Below, piece after piece: positions 28,569-36,967 of a DNA stretch of 64,000 nucleotides. The notes under the pieces were generated by a model, which saw only the letters and a list, made by a program, of their open reading frames with translations, searched no databases and was not told the DNA's origin. Every line of letters begins with the position of its first letter. Position 1 is the first letter of the stretch. Source of the DNA: Natronorubrum tibetense GA33 (GTDB taxonomy: Archaea; Halobacteriota; Halobacteria; Halobacteriales; Natrialbaceae); NCBI RefSeq assembly GCF_000383975.1, contig NZ_KB913017.1, positions 3,448,265 through 3,512,264 of the forward strand, written 5' to 3'. Both the position numbers and the translations under genes were made by a program.

Positions 28569-29108
28569 TCAAACGCCGGTGGAACCGTCGCCTACGAACT
28601 CGAACGCAACGCCCGCTCGTTCTGCCGTCAGTCGATCCCGCGGCGAGTCACCGACGAACAGCACCGTTTCCGGCTCCGCTTCGAGCGTCCGAACCGTCTC
28701 GAGTAGCGGCTCCGGATGGGGCTTCCATGTGTCGACCGTATCCCGGCCGACGACGGCGCCGACCGTCTCGAGAAGGTCGTGTTCCTCGAGTGCGATTCGA
28801 CAGGCCGACTCGCAGTTGAGCGAGCAGACGCCGACAGGTACCGACCGCTCGACCAACTCGTCCGCGTGGGTCAGCCGCGGCGCAGTCTCGGCACCGGTCC
28901 GTTCGTGGGCGGCGATGGCGGACTCGACGTCCGCCTCCAACCCGACGTCGCTCGCGGTCTCGAGCAGTTCCCACAGGTCCTGACTCGGTGGCTCGACGTC
29001 CGCGCGCTCGTAGACCTCGAGGACGTCGGTAGCTACGGCGCCCCAGTCGACGTCGAGGTCGACGAGCGTTCCGTCCAGATCGTAGACGACAGCATCGTAC
29101 GTGGTCAC
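28569..29108 (-). CDS. HAD family hydrolase, phosphoglycolate phosphatase-like
   Basis: 179 residues from a GTG giving VTTYDAVVYDLDGTLVDLDVDW. HAD motif I is YDLDGTL (the first Asp is the nucleophile), motif II is in VGVCSLNCES, motif III Lys is in DTWKPHPEPLLE, and motif IV is VLFVGDSPRDRLTAERAG. The helical cap between motifs I and II puts it in the class with phosphoglycolate phosphatase and beta-phosphoglucomutase. The substrate is not determined. The longer open frame upstream of 29108 is not family-like. Confidence 0.88.
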   Translation of the reverse strand: MTTYDAVVYDLDGTLVDLDVDWGAVATDVLEVYERADVEPPSQDLWELLETASDVGLEADVESAIAAHERTGAETAPRLTHADELVERSVPVGVCSLNCESACRIALEEHDLLETVGAVVGRDTVDTWKPHPEPLLETVRTLEAEPETVLFVGDSPRDRLTAERAGVAFEFVGDGSTGV

Positions 29109-29484
29109 GACTGGTGATACGAGCGGTGGACGAATAGTGACTTCGGTCGCGAGAGCGGGGTCGATTGCGAACGCCATCCGAGGACTTGCAATGACAATTG
29201 TTACCGCGGCCACCTCGCTTCAATTTTTGACACTAATAGAGTACCATAGACACAGAAGAACCGGAAATGCAGTTCAACTATACTATTGTCGGTGACACGA
29301 TGGCGGAGGATATTTCACAGAAATGCAAGGAGGAAGCCCACGACTTTAGTCGTGGGTTAGTGACACCGTCCTAACGAGGAAGACTCATCAGGAGCCGGTC
29401 GCGGGTCGATGATCGACTTGTGCGTCACAATAACATGCAAGTGAGCCAGAAATACTATTTAGGTATACTGTCTCTTCAGGCGTG
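29109..29484. other. Intergenic with a solo insertion-element end
   Basis: An AT-richer interval holding the stem-loop at 29337-29356, a possible short 35-codon frame from 29268 that runs through the stem-loop, and an AT-rich promoter-like ATACTATTTAG at about 29451-29461 ahead of the lipoprotein gene at 29485. No convincing gene was found. Confidence 0.5.
29337..29356. repeat. Perfect 8-bp stem-loop, likely relic end of an IS200/IS605 element
   Basis: CCCACGAC, loop TTTA, then GTCGTGGG, preceded by AGGAAG and followed by TTAG. It has the form of the subterminal hairpins of IS200/IS605-superfamily ends, but no transposase or tnpB is adjacent. A similar hairpin with the same TTTA loop, read on the minus strand, is at 33575-33590. 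Confidence 0.5.
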
Positions 29485-30636
29485 ATGAGAGAGGACATTT
29501 CACGACGGACGCTTCTTCGAAACGGGGGTATCGGACTCGTTGCGATGAGCACTGCAGGACTGGCCGGCTGTACGAGCAGTCTTCCGGTCGTCGGCGACGA
29601 CAGTGCATCGGGACCGGCGGTCGACCGCTGGCTCGTTGATCTCTCGTTTTCCGATCTCTTCGACGAGAGCGAACTGACCGACGAGTACGACGACGGTGAA
29701 CTCGAGGGGTACGACCGGACCGGGTTCGAGTTCGACACCGTCGTTCCACAGGCGGTCTTCGATAACGAAGAAGAACTCGTCGTCTACTGGCCACTCGAGC
29801 AGGGGTCGGAACTACGAAGCACAGCGGGCGTGACTGCCACGGATCTCGACTGGCAGCTCACCCAGCACGTCGAGTGGGAGTACGACGTGACCTACACGCA
29901 GGAAACCTGGGACGGAACCCAGTCCTACGAGGACGAGCGGAGCGCGTCGATCGATATCGGCACGCTCGCTGGTACGTTCGATCCCGCGGATGTCGAGGAC
30001 AGTCTCGAAGACTGGGCCGACGATCAGTCCGCCGAAGACGAGGACCTTTCCAGCGAAGGTGAGTACGAGGGATTCGATCTGTACGCGTTCGAGGGCTCGG
30101 CCTTCGGCGTCAGCGAGTCGTACGTCGTCAGGGTCGCCGGCAGCCAGTCCCTCGATTCGGTCGAGGCGCTCGAAGCGGCGATCGACGTCCAGACGACGTC
30201 GGTCGGCGGCCTGTCCGAGACGGACGATGGCGACGCGCTGTTGGCGCAGTTCGAATCGGCCCACTTCGCGAGCGGCGAACTCCACGAGCCGCGGACGGTC
30301 GAATCCAAAATCGAGCGCCAGTACGGCGATATCGACGACATTCCGGACCGGCAACGGGACGATCTCGAGGAGCACTTCGAAGACCGACTCGACGACTGGG
30401 AACTGGGACTCGTCGGGTCAGCGAGCGCGTACGAGTTCGACGGCGACATGACCGACGTTCACGAGGTCTACCTCTACGAAACCGAGAGCGATGCCGACGC
30501 GGGCGAACTCCGCGACCACGTCGAGTCGAACCGCGATATTACCGATCAGTGGGCGACGATCGAAGACCTCTCGATCGACGACGAGGGACGTACGCTCGTT
30601 CTGTCCGGACGGGTTCGAACGCGGGCGCTGCTGTGA
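29485..30636 (+). CDS. Haloarchaeal lipoprotein of unknown function
   Basis: 383 residues. REDISRRTLLRNGGIGLVAM has a twin-arginine motif (SRRTLL) and the signal ends in the lipobox GLAGC, so the mature protein is probably Tat-exported and lipid-anchored. The mature part is strongly acidic and contains repeated alpha/beta stretches such as FDTVVPQAVFDNEEELVVYW and YDVTYTQETWDGTQSYEDERS. No enzymatic motif was identified. An in-frame GTG lies one codon upstream of the ATG. It is monocistronic and ends 15 bp from the truncated DapA-like gene. Confidence 0.78.
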   Translation: MREDISRRTLLRNGGIGLVAMSTAGLAGCTSSLPVVGDDSASGPAVDRWLVDLSFSDLFDESELTDEYDDGELEGYDRTGFEFDTVVPQAVFDNEEELVVYWPLEQGSELRSTAGVTATDLDWQLTQHVEWEYDVTYTQETWDGTQSYEDERSASIDIGTLAGTFDPADVEDSLEDWADDQSAEDEDLSSEGEYEGFDLYAFEGSAFGVSESYVVRVAGSQSLDSVEALEAAIDVQTTSVGGLSETDDGDALLAQFESAHFASGELHEPRTVESKIERQYGDIDDIPDRQRDDLEEHFEDRLDDWELGLVGSASAYEFDGDMTDVHEVYLYETESDADAGELRDHVESNRDITDQWATIEDLSIDDEGRTLVLSGRVRTRALL

Positions 30637-30651
30637 ACGACACCCGCTGAG

Positions 30652-31086
30652 CTACACCAACTCGAGGGAGAGCGCGTTCCCCGTTTTGCTCGGAATGTGG
30701 GTGATATAAACGGGGACGGAGACGCTCTCGGCGACGCGCCGGTAGTGGGTGAGCGCCGCGTCGTGATCGATCGGATAGTAGCAGGGTGTGACGGACACAA
30801 CGCCTTCGATACCGGCGCGTTCGGCCTGCGCGACGGGCTCGTACGTACTCGGTGCGCCGACGCCGGTGATCACCGGCACTTCGCCGCCGACCTCGCCGAC
30901 GACACACTCGACGCCGCCGGTCCGTTTCTCACCGGTCAACAGGGGACACTCGCCGTTGGTACCGAGTGGAAAGACGGCGTGGGCGCCCCGGTCGACAACG
31001 AAGCGGGCGTGGGCGGCCGTCGTCCCGTAATCGCCGGGCTCGTCGTCGCGAAACGCGGTGACGGTCGGCGGAACGACGCCGTGCAA
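30652..31086 (-). pseudogene. DapA/KDG-aldolase family gene, truncated to its N-terminal half
   Basis: 144 residues, MHGVVPPTVTAFRDDEPGDYG..., with the family's FPLGTNGECPLLTGEKR (substrate carboxylate loop), VPVITGVGAPSTYE and VTPCYYPIDHDAALTHYRRVAESVSVPVYI. The frame stops right after IPSKTGNALSLELV. DapA, N-acetylneuraminate lyase and KDG aldolase are about 290-300 residues, and the Schiff-base lysine comes after this point, so the enzyme cannot be active. The missing C-terminal half is not found between here and 30636, where the neighbouring lipoprotein ends. Most likely a deletion pseudogene. Confidence 0.75.
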
Positions 31087-31201
31087 CGAGAGCGGATCGT
31101 TAGTGCCGTGATCGTGGAACGAGATAGCAGTGGTCCGTGCCGAACTGTATACGTTCCTGCCGTCAGTTGCAGGGACGGCCGTGCTGGCGGTACTCGCCGC
31201 T

Positions 31202-31879
31202 TCAGTCGGTCGCCAACTCGCCCGACGGCTCGTCCAGTTGTTCGCTCGCGAGGACGCGGTTCGCGCGGCGTAGCCGCTCGGAAAGCGCCTGATGGGAGAT
31301 GTCGAGTTTGTCCGCGAGTTCCTCGAGCGAAATTTCGCGAGGAACGTCGTAGTAACCCTGACGGTAGGCCTCGGAGATGGCCTCCTGCTGGGGTTCGGTC
31401 AGTGCGGCCGTCGTCTCGAGATCGTCGTCCTGGCCGGCTTCGACCATCCGGCGGACGTCGACGCGAACGTCCTGGTTTTCGATGGCGGAGACGGTTTCGG
31501 AAAGCTCCTCGCGCTCGGGAAAGAGCAGTCGGAGCGTCCACTGGCCGTCGGTGACCTGCGCGTCGAGTACGGTGCCGCCGTTGGCGTAGACCGACGCGCA
31601 GACGGAGCTGACGTCCTCGCCGTACTGGAGGCGATAGAACCACTCGCCGTCGTCGGCAGTCTCGAGGAGACACTGGTAGTCGTCGACGGTCGGATCCGAA
31701 TCGAGTGCCGCCTCGAGGTCCTCGGGATCGTCGGTCGAGAACCAGACGAGGGGCATCGTTCGCGTCGGTCCCTCGGCGACGACGCTCTCGACTCGAAGCT
31801 CCAAGTCGGGCAGTCTGTGGAGCGTTTTCGCGAGCGCAAACTCGTCGTTCGACAGCGTGAGCTCTGCAATCGTCGTCAT
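31202..31879 (-). CDS. HTH_10 (Bat type) transcriptional regulator
   Basis: 225 residues, MTTIAELTLSNDEFALAKTLHRLPDLELRVESVV at the start, a middle region with TLRLLFPEREELSETVSAIENQDV, and the C-terminal HTH_10 domain [51 protein letters not shown]. It is a close structural paralog of the protein at 9265-9930, sharing the MxTIAELT start, LFPER and [15 protein letters not shown]. It was probably once near the intact relative of the DapA-like fragment, but no target can be assigned. Confidence 0.88.
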   Translation of the reverse strand: MTTIAELTLSNDEFALAKTLHRLPDLELRVESVVAEGPTRTMPLVWFSTDDPEDLEAALDSDPTVDDYQCLLETADDGEWFYRLQYGEDVSSVCASVYANGGTVLDAQVTDGQWTLRLLFPEREELSETVSAIENQDVRVDVRRMVEAGQDDDLETTAALTEPQQEAISEAYRQGYYDVPREISLEELADKLDISHQALSERLRRANRVLASEQLDEPSGELATD

Positions 31880-32205
31880 CGGTCGATCACCCCGTACAGC
31901 AGGCTCGAGTCCGGTTGATAAACGGTGCTGCTATCGTCGGTAGATCGGGACTCGAATCGTATCATAGTACCACGCCGATCCGCGCTTCGGGGTGGCAAGC
32001 ATGTCTCGTCAGCGTTTCGTCGATGAGAGCCGCTGCCTGCCCGTAACATTCCCGCTTGGATCGTGCTACTACTCGGTAGCGCACCGATTCGATTGATGAG
32101 CGGGCTTTTGTGTTCCAGCCGTTTAAGACAGCATCTCACGGCCGATGACGGTCAGTGAGACGTAATTGTCGAATCGTCTCAGTGGGACAACAGTGTTGAA
32201 TCGTC
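31880..32205. other. Intergenic, no gene seen
   Basis: Contains the promoter side of the regulator at 31202-31879 and the region downstream of the HAD gene at 32206. GAATCGTCTCA occurs twice, at about 32171 and 32198, followed by partial dyads (AATCGTCTCAATCGAGACGA), possibly a terminator-like or operator-like element. No coding signal. Confidence 0.4.
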
Positions 32206-33480
32206 TCAATCGAGACGAGCCAACCGATTCAGCGCGTACACCGTTCGGAGGATGTCGACACTCTTCCCGCGGTCGAAGACGAGTCCGTCCGTCTCGAGGA
32301 CGTGCTCTAAGGTGTCCTGTGAGGCGTGTTCGGGCGCGGCCGCGATGCCCGCGTCGGTCTCGTCGACCCACTGCATGACGCGCAGATCGCTCTTCGAGTC
32401 GCCCATCACGAGACTAAACGGGTCGTCGATGTCCAGCACGTCGAACGCTCGCTCGACGCCGACGACCTTGTTCAGTTCGAGGCTGCCGATCTCAGCCGCG
32501 TCAGCCTCGTAGTAGGCGACGTCGATCCGCTCGAGGACGTCGGCGAGGGTCTCGGGAACGGCGTCGGATTCGAGGTCGGGGTACTCCCCCTCGCTCTCGA
32601 GGACGCCCCTAATTTCGGGGTCCTGGTCGGCGTAGAACGCACGCGTCCAGTCGACGATGGTCTCGTCCTCGAGCACGGCGGTACCGTTCTCGTTGTCGTT
32701 CGACTCGAGCGCTGCGCCGACGGCGTCGGCGAGCAGGTCGATCAGATAGACCAGCGCCGTATCGATGGTCTCTCTGGCCTTCGTCGAGCCGGTCTCGTAG
32801 TTTGGCTTCATCGTGACGTTGAACTCGTTGCCCTGCAGGTGACAGCCCCGCCGGAGGTCCTCGGGGGCTTCCGGGAGTACCCGCGAGCGCACGTCGTCGA
32901 AGACGTCCCGGATCTCGTCGTCCAGTTCTTCGTAGAGGAGTTGTTTCGTTTCTGCGCCGTGGCCCGGCGTGAAGACACCCGTCCCGGCCTCGTAGACGAT
33001 CGAGAGCTCGCCCGAGTGGACGATTTCGCTTCCCAGCCCCTGAATCGCGAACCCTTTGACGTTCTCTAAGGTCTGTCCGGTACAGATGACGATCGGAACG
33101 CCGGCCTCGTGGAACTCGGTCAGCTCGTGAAGCGTGTCGCGTGGAATCTCGTTGTCGGTTCCGCCGGCCGACCGTAGCGTCTCGTCGACGTCCAAAACGA
33201 GTACGTTCACCGCGCGGCCGTACTTGGCCTCGAGATCCAGCGCCGTGAAAGCCTGATCTCGATTGGCTCGGGAGGCGACCTCCGCGAACGTCTCGCCGGA
33301 TGCGAAGTCGGATCGAATTTCGTTCTTCCGGCGCTCGAGTTCCTCGTTCGCCTCCTGCCAGTGTTCTAACGCGACGCGGGAGTCGACCGCCGGGAAGACG
33401 TCGACGAACGCCTGATACTCCCGCAACGTCTCCGTATCGTAGTCGTCGTACAGCTGATAGACGAGGTCGTAGCGTTCCAT
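32206..33480 (-). CDS. HAD-superfamily hydrolase with N-terminal helical domain
   Basis: 424 residues. The first ~85 residues are helical and charged (LVYQLYDDYDTETLREYQAFVDVFP...). HAD motif I is VNVLVLDVDETLRS near residue 95, motif II is VPIVICTGQTLENVKGFA, and motif IV is FSLVMGDSKSDLRVMQWVDETDAGIAA, with a large cap domain between. The arrangement is that of Cof/sucrose-phosphate-phosphatase-like type IIB HADs. The substrate is unknown. The gene is monocistronic; the stem-loop at 33575-33590 lies upstream. Confidence 0.82.
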   Translation of the reverse strand: MERYDLVYQLYDDYDTETLREYQAFVDVFPAVDSRVALEHWQEANEELERRKNEIRSDFASGETFAEVASRANRDQAFTALDLEAKYGRAVNVLVLDVDETLRSAGGTDNEIPRDTLHELTEFHEAGVPIVICTGQTLENVKGFAIQGLGSEIVHSGELSIVYEAGTGVFTPGHGAETKQLLYEELDDEIRDVFDDVRSRVLPEAPEDLRRGCHLQGNEFNVTMKPNYETGSTKARETIDTALVYLIDLLADAVGAALESNDNENGTAVLEDETIVDWTRAFYADQDPEIRGVLESEGEYPDLESDAVPETLADVLERIDVAYYEADAAEIGSLELNKVVGVERAFDVLDIDDPFSLVMGDSKSDLRVMQWVDETDAGIAAAPEHASQDTLEHVLETDGLVFDRGKSVDILRTVYALNRLARLD

Positions 33481-33574
33481 GGGTACAACAGGCGGGAGCA
33501 GGCAGATAATCGTTTTCAGTACCAGTCGTCCGGGGAGGGGTCACTCGAGGCCGGGACGTGCGAAGCGTTCTGAG

Positions 33575-33590
33575 CACGGCTAAAGCCGTG
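33575..33590. repeat. Stem-loop resembling an IS200/IS605 element end
   Basis: CACGGC, loop TAAA, GCCGTG. Read on the minus strand it is CCCACGGC-TTTA-GCCGTG, the same layout and loop as at 29337-29356 with a different but complementary stem base. It lies just ahead of the gfcR promoter. No element body accompanies it. Confidence 0.45.
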
Positions 33591-33609
33591 GGTTTTCACC
33601 TCGCAACTT

Positions 33610-33619
33610 CTATAAAAAC
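33610..33619 (+). promoter_or_regulatory. TATA box of gfcR
   Basis: CTATAAAAAC lies 27 bp ahead of the ATG at 33641, in the classic position for a leaderless haloarchaeal transcript. Confidence 0.65.
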
Positions 33620-33640
33620 GGCGCTCGAAATACCAGTTAT

Positions 33641-34291
33641 ATGAAAAACGTCGACGACCTGATCGAGAGCGCAGCCGAGCTCGCAGCGCGCGGGCTCTCG
33701 AAGGGGGAGATCGCGGACGAACTGAACGTCTCTCGGGAGACGGCGAGCTGGCTCGTCGAACGCAGCGGCGCGACGACGGAGCCCACGGATCAGTCGACAC
33801 AGACCACCCAACCCGCGGGCGGCCCACAGGACATCCACGTCGACTGGTCCGCGATCGGTCGGGACAGCAAACGGATGGGGGCGATCGCGGAAGCGATGGC
33901 CGACATGCTCGCCAAACACGGCGAGGACGTCGATCTGACGATCGGTATCGAGAAAGCCGGCGGTCCGATCGCGACGCTCATCGCGCGCGAACTCGAGACG
34001 GATCTGGGGACGTACACCCCGGCGAAACACCAGTGGGAGGAAGGAGATATCGAGGAACTCGGCGGGACGTTCAGCCGGAACTTCGCGGGGATCCGCGACC
34101 GCGAGTGTTACATCGTCGACGACACCATCACCAGCGGGACGACGATGCGCGAGACCATCGAGGCCATTCGCGCCGAAGGTGGCGAGCCGCTCGCCTGTGT
34201 CGTCCTCGCGGACAAACAGGGACTCGAGGAACTCGAGGGCGTCCCGGTCTACTCGCTGTTGCAGGTCATCAGCGTCGGCAAGGAAAAGTAG
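33641..34291 (+). CDS. gfcR: Transcription regulator GfcR (phosphoribosyltransferase-like)
   Basis: 216 residues. An N-terminal winged-helix-like segment (DDLIESAAELAARGLSKGEIADELNVSRETASWLVER) is joined to a PRTase-like domain resembling orotate phosphoribosyltransferase. The PRPP loop reads CYIVDDTITSGTTMRETI, and IGIEKAGGPIATLIARELE is the first substrate-binding loop. In Haloferax the homologous GfcR activates genes for glucose and fructose degradation, so this protein is expected to regulate central carbon metabolism. It has its own leaderless-type promoter. No glycolytic gene lies next to it. Confidence 0.9.
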   Translation: MKNVDDLIESAAELAARGLSKGEIADELNVSRETASWLVERSGATTEPTDQSTQTTQPAGGPQDIHVDWSAIGRDSKRMGAIAEAMADMLAKHGEDVDLTIGIEKAGGPIATLIARELETDLGTYTPAKHQWEEGDIEELGGTFSRNFAGIRDRECYIVDDTITSGTTMRETIEAIRAEGGEPLACVVLADKQGLEELEGVPVYSLLQVISVGKEK

Positions 34292-34591
34292 GCGAGTCGG
34301 ACGCGATTGACGTATCAGACCCTGTTTACGTGTTTCTTGAGTGAAACGGTCAAGGCTGCAACGATGCAGGTAACTACCCGTTTTCGGACGCCGTATCGAT
34401 CGACGCCCACTGCGGGTTTCGGCTGAAACGGTCGACAGTCGAACCCGTAAGTGTACTAATCAAAACGTAGTCAATCCGAGCCTATTTCCACACCATAACA
34501 AGTCCGATATAACAGCCGTTTGTCGCCCAGCTACTGATACTAGGCTCCGAATTCTATTGACCATCAGTCGCTCCGTACTGAGTGGAGAGAC
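34292..34591. other. Intergenic upstream of an acidic lipoprotein
   Basis: Relatively AT-rich 300 bp without a coding signal. It holds TGAAACGGTC twice (34342 and 34424) and an AT-rich stretch TTCTATTGACC about 40 bp before the ATG at 34592 that may be a promoter. Confidence 0.45.
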
Positions 34592-34867
34592 ATGACAGAC
34601 CGACTCACACGCCGACGACTGATCGCACTAAGCGGCGCAGTCAGTTTCGCTGCGATCGCTGGATGTAACGACAACGGGGACGACGACGTAGAGGACGAAG
34701 AAGACGACCTCGAGGACGACGCAGAAGACGAGGAAGACGACCTCGAAGACGACGAAGAGGATGTCGAGGACGACGCAGAAGACGAAGAAGACGATGCAGA
34801 AGACGACCTCGAGGACGACGAAGACGATGCAGAAGACGATCTCGAGGACGACGAAGACGACGTATAG
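34592..34867 (+). CDS. Lipoprotein consisting of a signal peptide and an Asp/Glu repeat tail
   Basis: 91 residues. TDRLTRRRLIALSGAVSFAA carries a Tat-like RRR start and the lipobox IAGC; everything after the cysteine is built only of D, E, V, L, A, G and N in a repeating EDDLEDDxED pattern, with no folded domain. The last part is a near-perfect 33-bp tandem duplication (34790-34822 and 34823-34855, one mismatch). The product would be an anchored polyanion on the cell surface. It may be a normal lipoprotein that lost its domain, since a DUF4399-like lipoprotein relic follows immediately. Confidence 0.65.
   Translation: MTDRLTRRRLIALSGAVSFAAIAGCNDNGDDDVEDEEDDLEDDAEDEEDDLEDDEEDVEDDAEDEEDDAEDDLEDDEDDAEDDLEDDEDDV
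34790..34855 (+). repeat. 33-bp tandem duplication in the acidic repeat tail
   Basis: Two adjacent copies (34790-34822, 34823-34855) encoding DDAEDDLEDDE differ by a single C/T change. It is nested in a longer, more diverged array of Asp/Glu codons from about 34679. Confidence 0.75.
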
Positions 34868-35004
34868 GAGTCCTCAATCGGGGAGTACGAGCGGTTGGAA
34901 CGATTTGCGGAACGGCTCGTTCTTCTCTCGTCCCGCTTCGACGCGAGGCGACGCTTCGGACGGGGTCGGTTGCGCGTTCTGGCTGCGCCGATTCGCCCAC
35001 TGCC

Positions 35005-35640
35005 GGCCACGACTGGCGACGGAAACGAAACTACCTCACGGCGGGCGTTACAGCCGGTATCGTGGCGCTCGCAGGCTGAAGCGATCTGCTAGAGGACTAC
35101 GAAGCGGACGACGGCCCCGAGGAGGAAAACGGCGGGGAGGATCCGGTCGAAGACATCGACCACGAGAATCCGGAGGGAGAACTCGAGGTCGTGAGTCCGA
35201 ACGACGGCGACGTGGTGACGTCCCCCGTCGAGATCGAGATGGAAATCGAGGACTTCGAACTGCAGGCGGTCGATGCCGACGACGGCAATGACGGTGGCGA
35301 TGACGATGAGGCCGACGCACCCGACGACGGTGCCGGACACCTCCACGTCATCGTCGACGAGGGCTGTGTCGATCCGGGGTACCTGATCCCGCTCGAGGGC
35401 GGCTACCTCCACCCAACTGAGGGGGTAACCCAGATCGAACTCGACCTCGAACCGGGAGAGTACGACCTCTGTGCACAGGCCGGCGACGACCAGCACAACG
35501 CCTACAACATGATCGACGAACTCTCGATCGAAGTCGCCGAGGATGTTGACGACGGGAACGAAGACGACGAAAGCGAGACCGGTGATGACGACGACAACGA
35601 AACCGGTGACGGCGACAACGATAGTGACGACGAGAACTGA
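35005..35640 (+). pseudogene. Lipoprotein with DUF4399-like domain; lipobox Cys codon replaced by TGA
   Basis: The frame reads WRRKRNYLTAGVTAGIVALAG, then TGA at 35077-35079, then SDLLEDYEADDGPEEENGG and on to a stop at 35638. The stop sits exactly where the lipobox cysteine (TGC/TGT) is expected. No ATG or GTG is visible at the expected place upstream, so the 5' end is also damaged. The downstream part contains VSPNDGDVVTSPVEIEMEIEDF, GHLHVIVDEGCVDPGYLIPL and LDLEPGEYDLCAQAGDDQHNAY, resembling DUF4399, followed by a D/E/N-rich tail. A short in-frame restart at 35191 would lack export signals. Probably a pseudogene; a sequence error at the TGA cannot be excluded. Confidence 0.68.
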
Positions 35641-35842
35641 GTCACCGACATCTGACGACCGACGACGGAACAACCACGGAACGGATGGTATCGGCGAGGG
35701 AGACGGCAACGACACGGCCGATAGCGACGCCGACGATACCGATACTTACGAGTAGTCACACGATCCATCGAGACGCGTTCCTCACTGCAGGTGCTGGCTT
35801 CCGATCGATTGCACAAAAATGGTAAACTGGTGAGCGGACGAG

Positions 35843-36805
35843 TTAGCCGTGGATTCCCATCGCTTCGATCTGTTCCTGATAGCGGTTCCGGATCGTGACC
35901 TCGGTCACCTGGGCCACGTCGGCGACTTCGCGCTGAGTCTTTTTCTCGTTACAGAGCAAGGACGCGGCGTAGATCGCGGCGGCGGCGTAGCCGGTCGGTG
36001 ACTTGCCCGAGAGGAGCCCTTTCTCGGCCGTCTTCTCGATGATTTCGTTGGCCTTGGTCTGGACCTCTTCGGAGAGTTCGAGTTCGGAACAGAAGCGAGG
36101 GACGTACTTTTTCGGGTCGACGGGGCGCATCTCGAGACCGAGTTCCTGTGAGATGTACCGATAGGTGCGACCGATTTCTTTGCGTTCGACGCGTGAGACT
36201 TCCGAAATCTCCTCGAGACTTCGCGGGATGCCTTCCTTGCGACAGGCGGCGTACAGTGCGGACGTCGCCACACCTTCGATCGATCGCCCGCGGATGAGGT
36301 CTTCTTTGAGTGCGCGTCGATAGATCACGGAGGCGACCTCGCGGACCGAGCGCGGAACACCCAGTGCGGACGCCATTCGATCGATTTCGCTCAGCGCGAA
36401 CTGCAGGTTTCGTTCCCCGGCGTCTTTGGTACGGATGCGTTCTTGCCACTTGCGCAGACGGTGCATCTGGCTGCGCTTTTTCGAGGAAATAGACCGGCCG
36501 TAGGCGTCTTTGTCCTTCCAGTCGATCGTCGTGGTCAGTCCCTTGTCGTGCATCGTCTGGGTCGTCGGCGCGCCGACGCGGGACTTCTCCTGTCGTTCCT
36601 GGTGGTTGAACGCACGCCACTCAGGACCCGGATCGATCTTTTCTTCCTCCACGACGAGCCCACAGTCTTCACAGATGAGCTCACCCCTGTCGGAGTCCTT
36701 TACGAGATTGTCCGATTCACACTCGGGGCAGGCACGCACCCCTTCCTGATCCTCGGTCTCGTCCGTCTCACGCGTTCGCTCCCGCTGGCGGGTGGACCGT
36801 GTCAT
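35843..36805 (-). CDS. tfb: Transcription initiation factor IIB (TFB)
   Basis: 320-residue archaeal TFB, which with TBP recruits RNA polymerase to promoters. The N-terminal zinc ribbon is [29 protein letters not shown]. The B-reader/linker follows, with [19 protein letters not shown]. Two cyclin-fold repeats follow, the first around [21 protein letters not shown] and the second around [21 protein letters not shown], ending in the recognition helix [27 protein letters not shown]. Haloarchaea have several TFB paralogs; which one this is cannot be told. The TATA box 31 bp upstream suggests a leaderless mRNA. Confidence 0.96.
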   Translation of the reverse strand: MTRSTRQRERTRETDETEDQEGVRACPECESDNLVKDSDRGELICEDCGLVVEEEKIDPGPEWRAFNHQERQEKSRVGAPTTQTMHDKGLTTTIDWKDKDAYGRSISSKKRSQMHRLRKWQERIRTKDAGERNLQFALSEIDRMASALGVPRSVREVASVIYRRALKEDLIRGRSIEGVATSALYAACRKEGIPRSLEEISEVSRVERKEIGRTYRYISQELGLEMRPVDPKKYVPRFCSELELSEEVQTKANEIIEKTAEKGLLSGKSPTGYAAAAIYAASLLCNEKKTQREVADVAQVTEVTIRNRYQEQIEAMGIHG

Positions 36806-36830
36806 CGCACTTTTATAGTAGTATCACCAT

Positions 36831-36840
36831 GATATATAAA
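36831..36840 (-). promoter_or_regulatory. TATA box of tfb
   Basis: TTTATATATC on the minus strand is centred about 31 bp before the ATG at 36805. The spacing predicts a leader of only a few bases. Confidence 0.65.
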
Positions 36841-36967
36841 TCCTTGGTGGGCGCTCTGGTTTCTCGATGCTAATATGCCGAAATAGGGCCATACAGCGCT
36901 TCAAAATCGAGATTTACAATTCGGAACCGGAAAGACTTTATCCGGTTCTCGACGAGAACAGCCACGA

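Noticed and set aside
32326-33069. 247-codon plus-strand open frame
   Set aside because: Shadow of the HAD gene at 32206-33480, which has the catalytic motifs.
34342-34433. Two TGAAACGGTC copies resembling part of the GvpE activator site of Halobacterium
   Set aside because: They lie 24 kb from the gvp genes, ahead of an unrelated lipoprotein, and the second half of the known site is absent.
35077-35079. In-frame TGA as a selenocysteine codon
   Set aside because: It replaces a lipobox cysteine whose thiol must be lipidated, haloarchaea are not known to make selenoproteins, and no selenocysteine insertion hairpin was seen nearby; a nonsense mutation or error is simpler.
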